Origin: a gamma proteobacterium L18
GTDB lineage: Bacteria > Pseudomonadota > Gammaproteobacteria > Pseudomonadales > Pseudomonadaceae
Assembly: GCA_000497835.1 (NCBI GenBank)
Contig: KI547165.1
Coordinates: 1 to 63,344 of the forward strand
Direction of reading: 5' to 3'
Length of the DNA stretch: 63,344 nucleotides
Shown here: positions 63,220 to 63,344 of the stretch, piece by piece
How the letters are laid out: each line of letters starts with the position of its first letter
How positions within the stretch are numbered: the stretch's first letter is position 1
Program-made: the position numbers and the translations under genes
The notes under the pieces: generated by a model
Told to the model about the DNA's origin: nothing
Databases searched by the model: none
Seen by the model: only the letters and a program-made list of their open reading frames with translations

Positions 63220-63344
63220 CAGCAACTGTCTTGAAATCGCGTCGCCTGCATCGCGACTGAAGTCGGCTCCTACGCCGTCCGTGGTAGGAGCCGGCCTTGA
63301 CCGCGATGCGGACGCCGCCGGCCTGTAGCAGCAACTGTCTATGT
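63220..63344. repeat. REPIN at the window end
   Basis: A complete GTAGGAGCC REPIN (63238-63318) preceded and followed by TAGCAGCAACTGTCTTG and TGTAGCAGCAACTGTC, a short direct repeat flanking the hairpin. The same TAGCAGCAACTGTC flank also appears at 21603. No gene. Confidence 0.75.

Noticed and set aside
1..63344. tRNA, rRNA, riboswitch or prophage genes
   Set aside because: No cloverleaf, conserved rRNA stretch, known riboswitch core or phage structural gene could be recognised.

Overview
The window looks like a chromosomal segment of a fluorescent-group Pseudomonas. The evidence is high-GC coding sequence, ArsR-ArsB-ArsC and FecI/FecR/TonB-receptor modules of Pseudomonas type, a complete phenylacetate (paa) catabolon, and very many intergenic REP/REPIN-type palindromes (GTAGGAGCC..., GTGGGAGC...). 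There is no rRNA, tRNA, CRISPR array, replication origin or recognisable phage module.

Layout. 437-976 is a secreted DUF3237 protein. 990-6446 (minus) is a lower-GC five-gene cluster: AMP-ligase, methyltransferase, acyl-CoA-dehydrogenase-fold flavin monooxygenase, ectoine-synthase-like cupin and MFS exporter. It has the make-up of a small-molecule biosynthesis and export operon. I cannot match it to a known product, and its ligase gene carries an in-frame amber codon. 7278-10514 holds an MFS pump, an AraC regulator and a DMT permease. 10924-13071 is arsRBC. 13491-18096 has two LysR regulators, a GST and a three-domain PNPOx/ferredoxin-reductase fusion. 18564-20753 is a TonB receptor with a Fur-like box. 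21946-23626 is an operon of three overlapping lipoprotein genes.

23713-26149 is a patch of small and immunity-like genes (including SMI1/KNR4). 26593-30632 is an HxlR-controlled set: alpha/beta hydrolase, quinone-oxidoreductase-like MDR, decayed SDR and Old Yellow Enzyme. A MITE-like element follows at 30740-30928. 31303-35671 is an iron-type sigma/anti-sigma/TonB-receptor module with a large inverted repeat between fecR and the receptor gene. 36065-39408 carries a 5'-nucleotidase whose C-terminus runs through a REPIN, a UvrD-like helicase and a DUF6429 gene. 39688-44460 holds a GST, hydrolase, membrane protein, aldo/keto reductase and several truncated genes.

44470-63219 is devoted to aromatic catabolism. 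An AraC regulator sits beside paaZ, paaABCDE and paaFGHJK (all minus). Divergent from these lie an aldehyde dehydrogenase, a PQQ/haem alcohol dehydrogenase and a tri-haem cytochrome. The inferred route is: aryl alcohol (for example 2-phenylethanol) to aldehyde in the periplasm, to phenylacetate, to phenylacetyl-CoA (PaaK), to the epoxide (PaaABCDE), to oxepin-CoA (PaaG), ring opening (PaaZ), then beta-oxidation (PaaF, PaaH, PaaJ) to acetyl-CoA and succinyl-CoA. paaI, paaX, paaY and the transport genes are not in the window.

All coordinates come from reading the sequence. Family names come from motif recognition without database searches.
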